This document shows positions 9,619 to 17,587 of a stretch of 64,000 nt of DNA, in pieces; the stretch's first letter is position 1; each line of letters begins with the position of its first letter. Source of the stretch: Polyangia bacterium (lineage in GTDB: Bacteria > Myxococcota_A > Polyangia > Nannocystales > Nannocystaceae); contig JAUIKS010000001.1 in the NCBI GenBank assembly GCA_030430565.1, forward strand, positions 186,001-250,000, given 5' to 3'. The notes under the pieces were generated by a model, which saw nothing but the letters and a program-made list of their open reading frames with translations, searched no databases and was not told the DNA's origin. A program made the translations under genes and the position numbers.

Positions 9619-11811
9619 TCAGGTCGCTTCGGCCGGGTCGCTCCGCGCGTCGAGCCAGCGCTCGAGCGCGTCGACCTGCTCGGCGCTCCCCGCCTCCCGC
9701 GCGCGCGTTAAGGCGGCGCGCGCGAGCTCGGTCGCGCGGGCCTGGGCCGCGGGGTCGTCGTCGCGCCACAGCGCGCGCGCCAGCCCGAGCTCGATGTCGC
9801 CCCGCAGCGCGGCGTCCTCCGGCATGCTGGCGATCGCGATCGCGCGCGCCCGCTCGTAGCTCGCCGCCGAGGCGGCTCGCTCGCCGCGCCTCAGCGAGAG
9901 CTCGCCGAGCTTCAGCAGCCCCTCGAGCGCGGCGGGGTGCTCGGAGCCAAACACGCGGGCGTAGGTCTCGACGCCCTCGCCGAGCAGCCGCGCCGCCTCG
10001 TCCTCGCGCGCGAGCTGCAGCATGGCGTCGCCGAGCGAGAGCCGCGACTCGGCGACCTCCGGGTGATCCTCGTCGTAGAGCGAGACGCGGATCTCGAGGC
10101 TGCGCTCGAGCGGCGCGAGCGCGGCCTCGGGCTCGCCGCGGGCGAGCTGCGTGGTCCCGACGCTGTGCAGCGAGAGCGCGACGTCCGGGTGGCGCGCGTC
10201 GAGCTGCCGCTCGCGGATCTCGAGACTGCGTCGGAAGCGCTCGAGCGCTTCGTCGTGTCGGCCCCGCGCGCGCATCGCCACGCCGATGTTCCCCAGCGAG
10301 TCGGCGACCTCGATGTGATCGTCGCCGAGCGCCGCGCGGCGCAGCGAGAGCGCGAGCTCAAATTGCTCGAGGGCCAGGTCGAGCTCGCCGGCGCTCAGGT
10401 AATACGCGGCGATGTTGTTGCGCGCGGTCGCGACGTCCGGGTGGGACTCGCCGAGCGTGCGGCGGGCGATCTCGAGGGCGCTGTGATAGTGCGGGAGCGC
10501 CTCGTCGCCGCGCCCGAGGATGTCGAGGAGGTAGCCGATGTTGTTGTGCGCGCCCGCGGCGTCCGGGTGCTCGTAGTTGAGCCGCTGCTTGATCACCGCG
10601 AGCGCCCGCTCGAGGTGCTCGAGCGCGGCCTCGGGGCGCTCGCGCATCAGCGCCATGGCGAGGTGGTTGTGGTAGTCGGCGGCGGCGGCCTTGTCCTCGA
10701 GCCCGAGGAGCTCGATCCACATCTCGGCGTGCTGCGCCCACGCCAGGCCCTCCTCCGGGCGCGCGAGCTCAAAGCCGACGGTCGCGATCAGCTGGACCGC
10801 GGCCTCGACCGCGACGCGCTGATGGCCGATCGAGCCCGCGAGGAAGTAGGCCCGCTCGAGCGCCTCCGCGGCGGGCTCGTGCTGACCGCCGGCGTGGCGC
10901 AGCGCGCCGACGGTAACCAGCGCCTCGGCGAGCAGCGCCTCGTCCGCGAGCGCGCGCGCGCGCTCGAGCGCGCGCTCGGCCTGCTCGAGCCCACGCCTCG
11001 GCGCGCCCGTGTGGGCGTGGGCGTGGGCGCCCATCAGCAGGGTGTAGACCGCCTCGTGCTCGACGCGCGCGTCCGCTCGAGCCGCCGCGCGGCGCTCCGT
11101 CGACAGCCACGTCGGGTCCTCGCAGCGGCTCACCGCCGGCAGGCTCGAGACCGCCGCGACCGCGTGCTGCGTCGCGGCGGCGTCTGGCCGCTCGAGCAGC
11201 GGCAGGAGCGTCTGGACGCGAACTGCCTGGCGATCGAGACAGGTCGTTCGCAACGCGACGAGCGAGGCCTCGGCGTCCTCGTCGTCCGCGCGTCCGCCCC
11301 CGTCGAGGCAGGCGTCGACGCGCGCGCGCGTCCACGCCTCAGCCCAGCGATCGAGCAGCGGCTCGACGCGATCCGCCGTCGCGTCCGCGTAGGGGAGCCC
11401 CGTGGTCAAGAAGGCGCTGCGGATCGCGGCGCGGCGCGTCCGCCACTCGCGGACGCGCGCGTCGGCCTCGCGCTCGCAGGCGCGCACGCGCTGACGATCG
11501 ATCCAGGCGTAGCCGAGCACCCCGCCCGCGGCGACGCTGACGCCGAGCGCGAGCGCGAGCGCGCGGCGCCGGGCCAGCTTGGGGTCGCGCGCGAGCTCCT
11601 CGAGCAGCGCGTCCATCGACGGCCAGCGCGCGCGCGGATCGATCTCCAGCCCGCGGTCGATCGCGCGCTGGATCCACGTCGGCACGGCGCGGTTGAGCCG
11701 GGCCTCGTCGCGGACGCCGCGAGGGACGTTCGCGCGCAGCTCCGCGAAGCTGCCCCCGAGGAAGGGGCGACGGCCGTGCAGCGCCTCGTGCAGCGCGACG
11801 CAGAAGCTGAA
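9619..11811 (-). pseudogene. C-terminal part of a Ser/Thr kinase-TPR gene, severed by the integrative element
   Basis: The frame enters from the left attachment site with FSFCVALHEALHGRRPF, which is the kinase C-lobe from subdomain IX on, then a membrane helix (RRALALALGVSVAAGGVLGYAW) and about 500 residues of tetratricopeptide repeats of the NxGxxxxxxGxxDEAxxxxxxAL type. No catalytic or nucleotide-binding residue is left here; they lie 8.7 kb away at 20498-20835. A stop codon occurs a few codons upstream of the junction. A GTG at 11685 could initiate a kinase-less TPR protein, so a residual product is possible. The TPR part looks undamaged, which suggests the insertion is recent or the TPR product is still used. 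Confidence 0.85.
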
Positions 11812-11815
11812 ATGG
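11802..11815. repeat. Left attachment site (attL) of the kinase-targeting element
   Basis: AGAAGCTGAAATGG matches AGAAGCTGAATTGG at 20498-20511 in 13 of 14 positions. The two halves of the kinase reading frame meet exactly inside this sequence (...SDQ-FSF-CVAL...). The recombinase stop codon lies 28 bp further in. Confidence 0.85.
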
Positions 11816-11843
11816 ATTACATCAAGCTAAAACAAGAAGATCG

Positions 11844-13004
11844 TTAGGTTTTCTCGTCGGGCGAATCCGGCTGCGTCACATCTGCGCCAGCGCCAAGATC
11901 GAGCGTGTCGAGCATGTCGATGGCGCTGTGAAGCTGCTGGTTCGAGACGCTCATGTAGCGCTCCGTCTGCCGGAGCGACGAATGACCCGCGAGCTTCTGA
12001 ACCGCACGCGGGTGGACTCCTGAACGAACGAGGTTCGAACAGAAGGTGTGCCGATAGACATGTACGCGGCCGGGACACTCCCGGGCGGTACATCCGTGCG
12101 CGCGGGCCTCGACCACACGAGCGCGGTGTTTGAGCTGACTACGCGTCAGCGACTTGTCGGTCCCCGTGAGCACGTACGCCTTCCGCGAAGCGCCCACGCA
12201 TGCTTCGCGCAGGACCTTGTAGAGGCGTCTCGAGATCGGCACACGCCGATCCTTGCCGCCCTTGGTCGGCCCCTCTTCGCCACGCCACATCGAGCGATGA
12301 ATGAAGAGTTCGCGCGCCGGAAAGTCGACGTCCTCGACCTTGAGCGCGAGGATCTCGCCGGAGCGAAGCCCCGCGTCACCACCGAGGAGGACGATCAGCT
12401 CATGCTGGTTCGTCGGCGCCGCGGCGATCATGGCTGCGTACTCGCGCGGTGAGTACCAGTGTGGATCCGACTCCTGCTCGCGGACCCGCTTGACCTTGGG
12501 CGGCGGCAACGAGCGGACCTCCCACTCGTGGGCGACACGCATCATGCAGAGAAGCTCCGCGATCAAGACATTGCGCGTGCCCGGCGCGAGGTCGAGCGCC
12601 GCGAGCTTGCGAAACGCGGCCGAGTCGATGCTGTCGACATCGAGCGCGCCGAACATGGGTCCGAAGAACCGGGCCACGTGGGTCCGGTAGCGGTGGACGG
12701 TCGACGCTCGCAATCCGCGGAGCTGCGGGTACTCCACGAGAAACCGCGCCACGAACTCGAGGAAGGTGGTTTTGATCTTCTGGCCTGTCGTCCTGTTCTT
12801 CTTTGCCTCCTTGCGATCAGGCCCCTGCTGGATCAGGAACGCCTCGCGCTGGCGCGCCCACTTCGTGACGCGCGCACGCGACCAGTCGCCGGGTCGGTTC
12901 GCCCGCTTCCGCGCTCTCTGTCCGTCGGGGTAGGTGAGTGAGATGGACACGACCCAGTACGTCTTCCCGTTTTGGTATGTCCGCCTGTTCAGATTGATGG
13001 CCAT
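11844..13004 (-). CDS. Tyrosine recombinase (integrase) of the element
   Basis: The 386-aa product is counted from ATG 13004, preceded by a GGAAAGG ribosome site; an upstream GTG at 13040 would add 12 residues. The N-terminal part (1-80) is a basic arm, about 85-170 the SAM-like core-binding domain, and the catalytic domain follows. The catalytic set is complete: Arg214 (GDAGLRSGEIL), Lys in TKGGKDRRVPI, His315/Arg318 (HVYRHTF), His341 (AGHSSL) and the nucleophile Tyr350 (ERYMS). A short Cys-containing insert (HGCTARECPGR) precedes the HxxR box. Its 3' end is 28 bp from attL, the normal arrangement. It should catalyse integration and excision at the kinase site. Confidence 0.95.
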   Translation of the reverse strand: MAINLNRRTYQNGKTYWVVSISLTYPDGQRARKRANRPGDWSRARVTKWARQREAFLIQQGPDRKEAKKNRTTGQKIKTTFLEFVARFLVEYPQLRGLRASTVHRYRTHVARFFGPMFGALDVDSIDSAAFRKLAALDLAPGTRNVLIAELLCMMRVAHEWEVRSLPPPKVKRVREQESDPHWYSPREYAAMIAAAPTNQHELIVLLGGDAGLRSGEILALKVEDVDFPARELFIHRSMWRGEEGPTKGGKDRRVPISRRLYKVLREACVGASRKAYVLTGTDKSLTRSQLKHRARVVEARAHGCTARECPGRVHVYRHTFCSNLVRSGVHPRAVQKLAGHSSLRQTERYMSVSNQQLHSAIDMLDTLDLGAGADVTQPDSPDEKT

Positions 13005-13040
13005 GGTTGGTTGCCTTTCCATGACCGCACCCATTCCCAT

Positions 13041-13380
13041 CGTAGCAGGGAAGCTTGGACGCGGATCGCACGCGTATGGGCCCAGAAACGGCGTCTATGG
13101 CTACTTGAAATAGAGAAAAGATTAAGGTGTAATTTCACGTTTTGGGCTAGAGGACACGAGGAGTCGGTATCAGCTCGCCGTCATTCACGAGACGGCTGGC
13201 TTGATGATCTCATTAACCGGCGTTCGTCTCGCGGGTAATCGAGGCGGCCGAGTCCGTCCGGCGGCCCCAGTAGGGCGGCGTCGCTCGTCTTTCAAGATCG
13301 CGCAGCGCGGCGTTCCTGCGTCCGACAACTGGACGACGTGTGAGCACCCCGGACGGAACGGAAGCGAATTCGACGCGCGG
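13041..13380. other. Region upstream of the integrase without a recognised gene
   Basis: No convincing coding sequence was found in these 340 bp. Short frames exist on both strands but lack family features and a ribosome site. The composition shifts from GC-rich to mixed. It probably holds the integrase promoter and leads into the direct-repeat array at 13381. Confidence 0.4.
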
Positions 13381-13536
13381 AAAATACAAACCGCGCAGCG
13401 GAAAATACAAACCGCGCGGACACAAAATACAAACCGCGCGGACAGAAAATACAAACCGCGCAGCGGAAAATGAAAAGCGCGCAGAAGTGCGCAGGCGGAA
13501 AATACAAATCGCGCAGCGGAAAATACAAACCGCTCA
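13381..13536. repeat. Iteron-like array of 21-22-bp direct repeats
   Basis: The core AAAATACAAACCGCGC begins at 13381, 13402, 13424 and 13446, a degenerate copy at 13467, then 13499 and 13520. Steps are 21, 22, 22, 21, 32 and 21 bp, close to two helical turns, so all copies would face the same side of the DNA. Short AT/GC-mixed iterons of this size are typical of plasmid or phage replication origins and of multi-site operators. It is followed at once by two perfect hairpins. Confidence 0.7.
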
Positions 13537-13551
13537 ATAGTGCGATAGTCA

Positions 13552-13584
13552 AATCCGGCTAACCGGATTGTCTAGTCAGTAGAC
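13552..13584. other. Two adjacent perfect hairpins next to the iteron-like array
   Basis: AATCCGG-CTAA-CCGGATT (13552-13569) and GTCTA-GTCAG-TAGAC (13570-13584) are perfect dyads with no gap between them. Together with the repeats at 13381-13536 they look like a replication origin, nicking site or recombination-control region. No replication or relaxase gene is nearby, so the role is open. Confidence 0.45.
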
Positions 13585-13679
13585 ATCGGCGATTCACGCG
13601 CCTCTAGCGAAGGCTGCTCGTATGCACATACAAGCACCCGCTGATCCTCCGATACATATCGCGCCTCCGGCTCAGAAAC

Positions 13680-14030
13680 GCTCAAGCGTTCCCAAGGAAC
13701 TCGGGGTTTTCGAGATTATTGGAGGAAGAATCCTGAAAAAGCCTGAGCGTTCCGCGATTTCTGGGAAGCTTCGAGATTTTTGGAGGAAGAATCCTGAAAA
13801 AGCCTGAGCGTTCCGCGATTTCTGGGAAGCTTCGAGATTTTTGGAGGAAAAATCCTGAAAAAGCCTGAGCGCTCCGCGATTTCTGGGAAGCTTCAAGATT
13901 TTTGGAGGAAAAATCCTGAAAAAGCCTGAGCGTTCCGCGATTTCTGGGAAGCTTCGAGATTTTTGGAGGAAAAATCCTGAAAAAGCCTGAACGCTCCGCG
14001 CTTTCTGGGAAGCTTCGAGATTTTTCGGGC
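13680..14030. repeat. 61-bp tandem repeat array with an internal hairpin
   Basis: A 61-bp unit recurs with exact period: GCCTGAGCG at 13741, 13802, 13863, 13924 and (as GCCTGAACG) 13985, with a degenerate first unit from 13680 and a truncated last one. Each full unit contains GATTTTT-GGAGG-AAAAATC (for example 13836-13854), a perfect 7-bp stem that holds GGAGG in its loop, and the palindrome GAAGCTTC. There are no unique spacers, so it is not a CRISPR array. Reading frames across it are not maintained, so it is probably non-coding. Confidence 0.85.
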
Positions 14031-14362
14031 TCGAGACTCGAAGTCGCGCGAAGGCTCCGGAGTTTCCCGGAAGTGTCAGGCGATTTCGCGCGGCGGTCCT
14101 GAAAACACCCGGGCGTGCGCGAAAATCCCAGAATGCTCAGAACCGCTCATCACCAGCGCCAAATCGCGCAATGCGTCTGCGAAATTCAGAATGGAAATTT
14201 GCACCAGCCCGAGCAGCGAACGCGAACACCGCAAAGTGCGCAGTGCGCTATCGCGCTGATGCAAAGCGACGCTTGATTCTGCTCTGCGCACTTGCGCTCC
14301 TGTCAGGCACGCGCGCATGTGCGCAAACTGGCGGTTTCGAGCTGCGCGCGGCGCCCGCGCTT
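14031..14362. other. Non-coding stretch after the 61-bp repeats
   Basis: This stretch of 330 bp is rich in GCGC/TGCGCA words. A minus-strand frame of 80 codons crosses it (14076-14318) but shows no family feature, no ribosome site and an odd composition; I do not call it. No terminator hairpin is obvious. Confidence 0.35.
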
Positions 14363-14878
14363 TTAGCGCTTGAGCGCTCTGCCCACGCGTAGGCGCTCAC
14401 TAGAAAGTGCGATGCCGACCTGTCGGTAGCGAGCAAGTGGATCGTCTCCAAAGGTCCAGCCCGGCGGCATCTTTGCCGCGAGTCGAGCGCTTCCGAGTTG
14501 TTGATCTTCTGTACGCAGAAGCAAAGCAACCTCGCCAGCGCGCTCGAGAATGCTTCCGACCGCGGTCAAGGTTCGATCGCTAGCGAGAAGCACTGCACGC
14601 ACAACCCCAGCAGGAATCGCGTGCTCGTAAACAAATGGACGGTTCTTTCCGTAGAACCGGCTCCGTTTATGCCGCGCACTGAGGTCGACGCCAGCTGCTC
14701 GCAGCTGACCCAACGCGGCAATCGAGATTGCGTACTCGTCTGCGGCAAGCGTGTACTTGGCGATCATATTGTTGAGCAGGTATCCAGCGTCACCGCGGAG
14801 GCCAACGACCTCCGGGATCTGGAGACCTGCGTGCAGCCAGAGACGCAGTGCGCGTTGGTCCTCGTTCTCCGACACCAT
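14363..14878 (-). CDS. Hypothetical protein of the integrative element
   Basis: The product is 171 aa. It looks like a real folded alpha/beta protein: amphipathic helices (EDQRALRLWLHAGLQIPEVV; EYAISIAALGQLRAAGVDL), a basic turn ARHKRSRFYGKNRPFVY, then IPAGVVRAVLLASDRTL. There is no signal peptide or membrane segment. I recognise no family. It is followed in the same direction by nothing but repeats and preceded 56 bp upstream by another small gene of the same orientation, so the two probably form an operon. Confidence 0.5.
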   Translation of the reverse strand: MVSENEDQRALRLWLHAGLQIPEVVGLRGDAGYLLNNMIAKYTLAADEYAISIAALGQLRAAGVDLSARHKRSRFYGKNRPFVYEHAIPAGVVRAVLLASDRTLTAVGSILERAGEVALLLRTEDQQLGSARLAAKMPPGWTFGDDPLARYRQVGIALSSERLRVGRALKR

Positions 14879-14934
14879 GGCGCGACTTCGCGCACACTAC
14901 CACACATGGCTAGGACGAGATCTCGGTCACCAGC

Positions 14935-15330
14935 TCACACGGGGCCGCCGAAGTAGTCAACCAGCCCAGACCAGCGTGGACCCGCCGCGGAGGCGTACCG
15001 CGCAGCGTCTTGGAGACGTCCGGCCTCGAGATACTCCAGCGCGCGAAGTACCTCCGGCATGCCCTCTAGCTCTTCCAGGTCACGAATCTGAACGATCGTG
15101 ACAGGAGCTTGCCGGCGACCCGAAGGACGCGCGACGACGAGTCGGTGTGTCTCAACCCGCGGTCCATTGCACGCGTGCACCGCGATCGCGTCGCGGACAG
15201 CGAACTCGACTCGTGTTCCGTCCCGGAGGCGGAAGACAGCCAGCTTGCTTGGTCTGGTCAGTGTGGGGTCACAAAAGCCCCTGCTGAGGTTGATTACCAA
15301 CGGCGCGCGGAACTTGGGCGGCTTGCTCAT
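14935..15330 (-). CDS. Hypothetical protein of the integrative element
   Basis: The 131-aa product starts at ATG 15330. The N-terminal half is beta-rich and basic (FRAPLVINLSRGFCDPTL; KLAVFRLRDGTRVEFAVRDAIAVHAC); the C-terminal half is acidic and helical (QIRDLEELEGMPEVLRALEYLEAGRLQDAARYASAAG). It is divergent from the small HTH gene at 15442, with 111 bp between. Its function is unknown. Position beside the operon could mean a regulator or accessory role. Confidence 0.5.
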   Translation of the reverse strand: MSKPPKFRAPLVINLSRGFCDPTLTRPSKLAVFRLRDGTRVEFAVRDAIAVHACNGPRVETHRLVVARPSGRRQAPVTIVQIRDLEELEGMPEVLRALEYLEAGRLQDAARYASAAGPRWSGLVDYFGGPV

Positions 15331-15441
15331 CGTGGCTCACGAACTCCTTGACGAGAAATATCGTTGACCATATTCATTGTCATCGTCAACGAAAATAAGC
15401 GCGCCTAGCGTGTCTTCGCGCACCCGTGCTACTTCACGCCG

Positions 15442-15690
15442 GTGCCTCGGGGACGCACGCGCGTTTACACCCTCTGCCGTACGATCGCGGTCGAGGTTGC
15501 GGACGGTCATTCGTACCCCGTGATCGCTGCGCGACACGACATCTCACGCCAGCTCGTTGCCAAGCGCCTCGATACGATGCGACTTTGGCTCGCCGAGCGT
15601 ACAGGCGACGGAAGTTGGGTCAACAAGAAGGCGCATACCGCTGTTCAAGTAGGGAGGGCCTACCTTGAGAATAGTGGTCCAGGCGACTAA
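15442..15690 (+). CDS. Small helix-turn-helix protein
   Basis: The product is 82 aa. Residues 24-46 (SYPVIAARHDISRQLVAKRLDTM) match a helix-turn-helix in spacing and in the Ala, Ile and Leu core positions; the rest is short and basic. The gene lies 26 bp upstream of the four-gene operon in the same direction and is the obvious candidate for its regulator. The start codon ATG 15442 is the first in frame and has no strong ribosome site. Confidence 0.5.
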   Translation: MPRGRTRVYTLCRTIAVEVADGHSYPVIAARHDISRQLVAKRLDTMRLWLAERTGDGSWVNKKAHTAVQVGRAYLENSGPGD

Positions 15691-15716
15691 ACCAGAATAG
15701 ACGGAGACTATGAAAA

Positions 15717-16307
15717 ATGACAAACCGAGTAGCAAACATCTTCGATGAGTGGCAGATATCTCCTGAAGAGCTTACTGACTTGATCCAGCGTCAGCCGTCA
15801 TTGCGCTCGATGTTGATCGGTCACGTCGGACGTTTTCAGCTCAAGCGTCTGTTGTCGAGACATGTGACTTCAATTGAAGAGCAAGATAATCATAACCGCG
15901 AGCGTCGCGGCAGCATTACTGTCCGCTACCGAAACAAGCGGATCTCAATTCGATCTTGCACAGTACAAAGCAACAGTATTCGCAAACGTGACAACATTAC
16001 AAAGGCAAGCTTTCAGTGTGACGGGAGCGACCGGAGACCGGTGAAAGTTGGCTCCGAAACGGTGGAAACCACCTGCGTTCTTTCAACCGATTTCGATGTT
16101 GTCGGAGTCTCTCTATATCCCATCTGCAAAAGATGGGAGTTTGCGTTTGCAGCGACAAAAGACATGAACAAAACTAAGAGTAAAACGATCCCCGTAGCAC
16201 AACGGGGATTGTTCTTAGCGACCCAACACCCGATTAGCTACCCAGTCGAAGCACCCTATACGACAGATTTCATCAAGCTCTTCGAGCGTGTTTCAAATGC
16301 GCTCTAA
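15717..16307 (+). CDS. Nuclease-like protein, first gene of the candidate defence operon
   Basis: The product is 196 aa. GGAG at 15703-15706 precedes the ATG. After an N-terminal helical part (SPEELTDLIQRQPSLRSMLIGHV) comes a run of beta strands, ITVRYRNKRISIRSCTVQSN, then KASFQCDGSDRRPV and a long C-terminal part with VVGVSLYPICKRWEFAFAA. The order suggests a restriction-endonuclease-like (PD-(D/E)XK) fold in which the ISIRSCTVQ strand would be the ExK strand; if so, Glu and Lys are replaced by Arg and Cys here and the enzyme may be inactive or use other residues. This assignment comes from general resemblance and is uncertain. Cys101 and Cys120 could pair or bind metal. Confidence 0.45.
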   Translation: MTNRVANIFDEWQISPEELTDLIQRQPSLRSMLIGHVGRFQLKRLLSRHVTSIEEQDNHNRERRGSITVRYRNKRISIRSCTVQSNSIRKRDNITKASFQCDGSDRRPVKVGSETVETTCVLSTDFDVVGVSLYPICKRWEFAFAATKDMNKTKSKTIPVAQRGLFLATQHPISYPVEAPYTTDFIKLFERVSNAL

Positions 16308-16324
16308 CGCAACGAGATTCTGAC

Positions 16325-17584
16325 ATGACAACAAGTATGCCAAAGAAGAAGTCGACCAAAAAAGCGCCGAAGAAGAAAACGACGACCAAAAAAGCGCCGA
16401 AGAAGAAAACAACGACCAAAAAAGCGCCGAAGAAGAAAACAACGACCAAAAAAGCGACGAAGAAGAAAACAACGACCAAAAAAGCGACGAAGAAGAAGAC
16501 AAACTCAAAAACACTAAAGCCAAAGATCGACCCGCGAAAGACGCATGGAAAAAACGCAACTTTCGAGTACCACTGCATACCGCTCGATGGTTTTGACAAT
16601 GCAGTCGTCTTCGTTTCTTCGGCGAAAGAGTTATACTCGATTGTAAAAATCAACAAGCGCATCGAGGACAAGGACGCCGGTTACCAGCGCGCGCTGTCTA
16701 CGAATCGAGTTGGCGCCATTGCTCAGTTTATTGACGGCGGAGGAGTGCTCCCCACGGGAATCGTGGTGTCCTTCGAGCACGCTAGGTTCAAGCGGCGAGA
16801 CAGTATGCTAACCGTCGACGTGCGACCAGACGCAGGCTGGGTTATCGACGGACAGCACAGACTCGCAGGTTCCTACGAAGCAGAGAAAGATATCCAAGTT
16901 CCTGTAGTCGCATTCGTCAATCTACCGATTGAGGAGCAGGTGCGAATATTCGTGACGATCAACAAGGAGCAAAAGGGTGTTCCAACTTCGCTTTATTACG
17001 ACCTTCTCCCATACTTGGATGCCCCCAGTCGACGAGAACAACAAAAACAGGCTTTGCAACGTGGGGCGCGAGATCTGGCACGGACGCTGTCGACATCAGA
17101 GAGTTCGCCGTTCTTCGGTCGCATCGTGAGTACTCGGCCTCCGAGCCGCGGAAAGGAGATTTCCCTTACAAACTTCATTCGAAAAGTCGCGCCATATCTG
17201 AAACAACCGAAGGGGGTGCTCTCCGCGTACTCTCCAGAGAGAAGAGAAAAACTAATCTCTAGTTTCTACCGTGCACTATCAATGGTCTACACAGAAGAGT
17301 TCTCAAAAGAGCGCTCCTTTTTCTTTCAAACACTAGGATTTGGCGCAATGATGGATGTGCTCCCATCGGTTGTCCATCACGCAATCATTCGCAAACGCGG
17401 CGTTCGGACCAGTGATTTCTACGAACTGTTTTCGATGATTGGTGATTTCAACGTTCGCCAGTACGAAGGAAAGGGGACAGGCGCAGGCTCTGAAGCCGAA
17501 GTAGCGAGGGATTTTGTTCAAGCTCTCGACTACGCATTAGACTCGGCGGGGAACGTCCCTTCGCAAATCATGTTCGATGAGTAG
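16325..17584 (+). CDS. DGQHR-domain (DndB-like) protein with histone-H1-like lysine tail
   Basis: The 419-aa product lies 17 bp after the previous gene. Residues 6-70 are a Lys/Thr/Pro/Ala tail with five 10-residue repeats of the TKKAPKKKTT type. Residues 80-400 form the DGQHR domain: GWVIDGQHRLAGS at 171-183 is the name motif, followed by VPVVAFVNLPIEEQVRIFVT and INKEQKG, all as in DndB/DpdB-like proteins. Those relatives accompany DNA phosphorothioation or 7-deazaguanine DNA modification systems, where DndB acts as a regulator or DNA-binding subunit. No modification enzymes (DndA, C, D, E) are encoded here. The Lys tail should bind DNA without sequence preference. Confidence 0.8.
   Translation: MTTSMPKKKSTKKAPKKKTTTKKAPKKKTTTKKAPKKKTTTKKATKKKTTTKKATKKKTNSKTLKPKIDPRKTHGKNATFEYHCIPLDGFDNAVVFVSSAKELYSIVKINKRIEDKDAGYQRALSTNRVGAIAQFIDGGGVLPTGIVVSFEHARFKRRDSMLTVDVRPDAGWVIDGQHRLAGSYEAEKDIQVPVVAFVNLPIEEQVRIFVTINKEQKGVPTSLYYDLLPYLDAPSRREQQKQALQRGARDLARTLSTSESSPFFGRIVSTRPPSRGKEISLTNFIRKVAPYLKQPKGVLSAYSPERREKLISSFYRALSMVYTEEFSKERSFFFQTLGFGAMMDVLPSVVHHAIIRKRGVRTSDFYELFSMIGDFNVRQYEGKGTGAGSEAEVARDFVQALDYALDSAGNVPSQIMFDE
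16355..16504 (+). repeat. Five 30-bp tandem repeats encoding the lysine tail
   Basis: The unit ACGACCAAAAAAGCGCCGAA plus GAAGAAAACA repeats five times in frame with few changes (GCGCCG becoming GCGACG in the last two). Near-identity at DNA level points to recent expansion; copy number may vary between strains. Confidence 0.85.
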
Positions 17585-17587
17585 CAG

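Noticed and set aside
13201..13473. 90-aa plus-strand protein across the iteron array
   Set aside because: Its repeats (KIQTAQR) come from the direct repeats. Frames are open on several registers and both strands, and there is no ribosome site.
13680..14030. CRISPR array
   Set aside because: The 61-bp units are contiguous with no unique spacers, and no cas gene is present.
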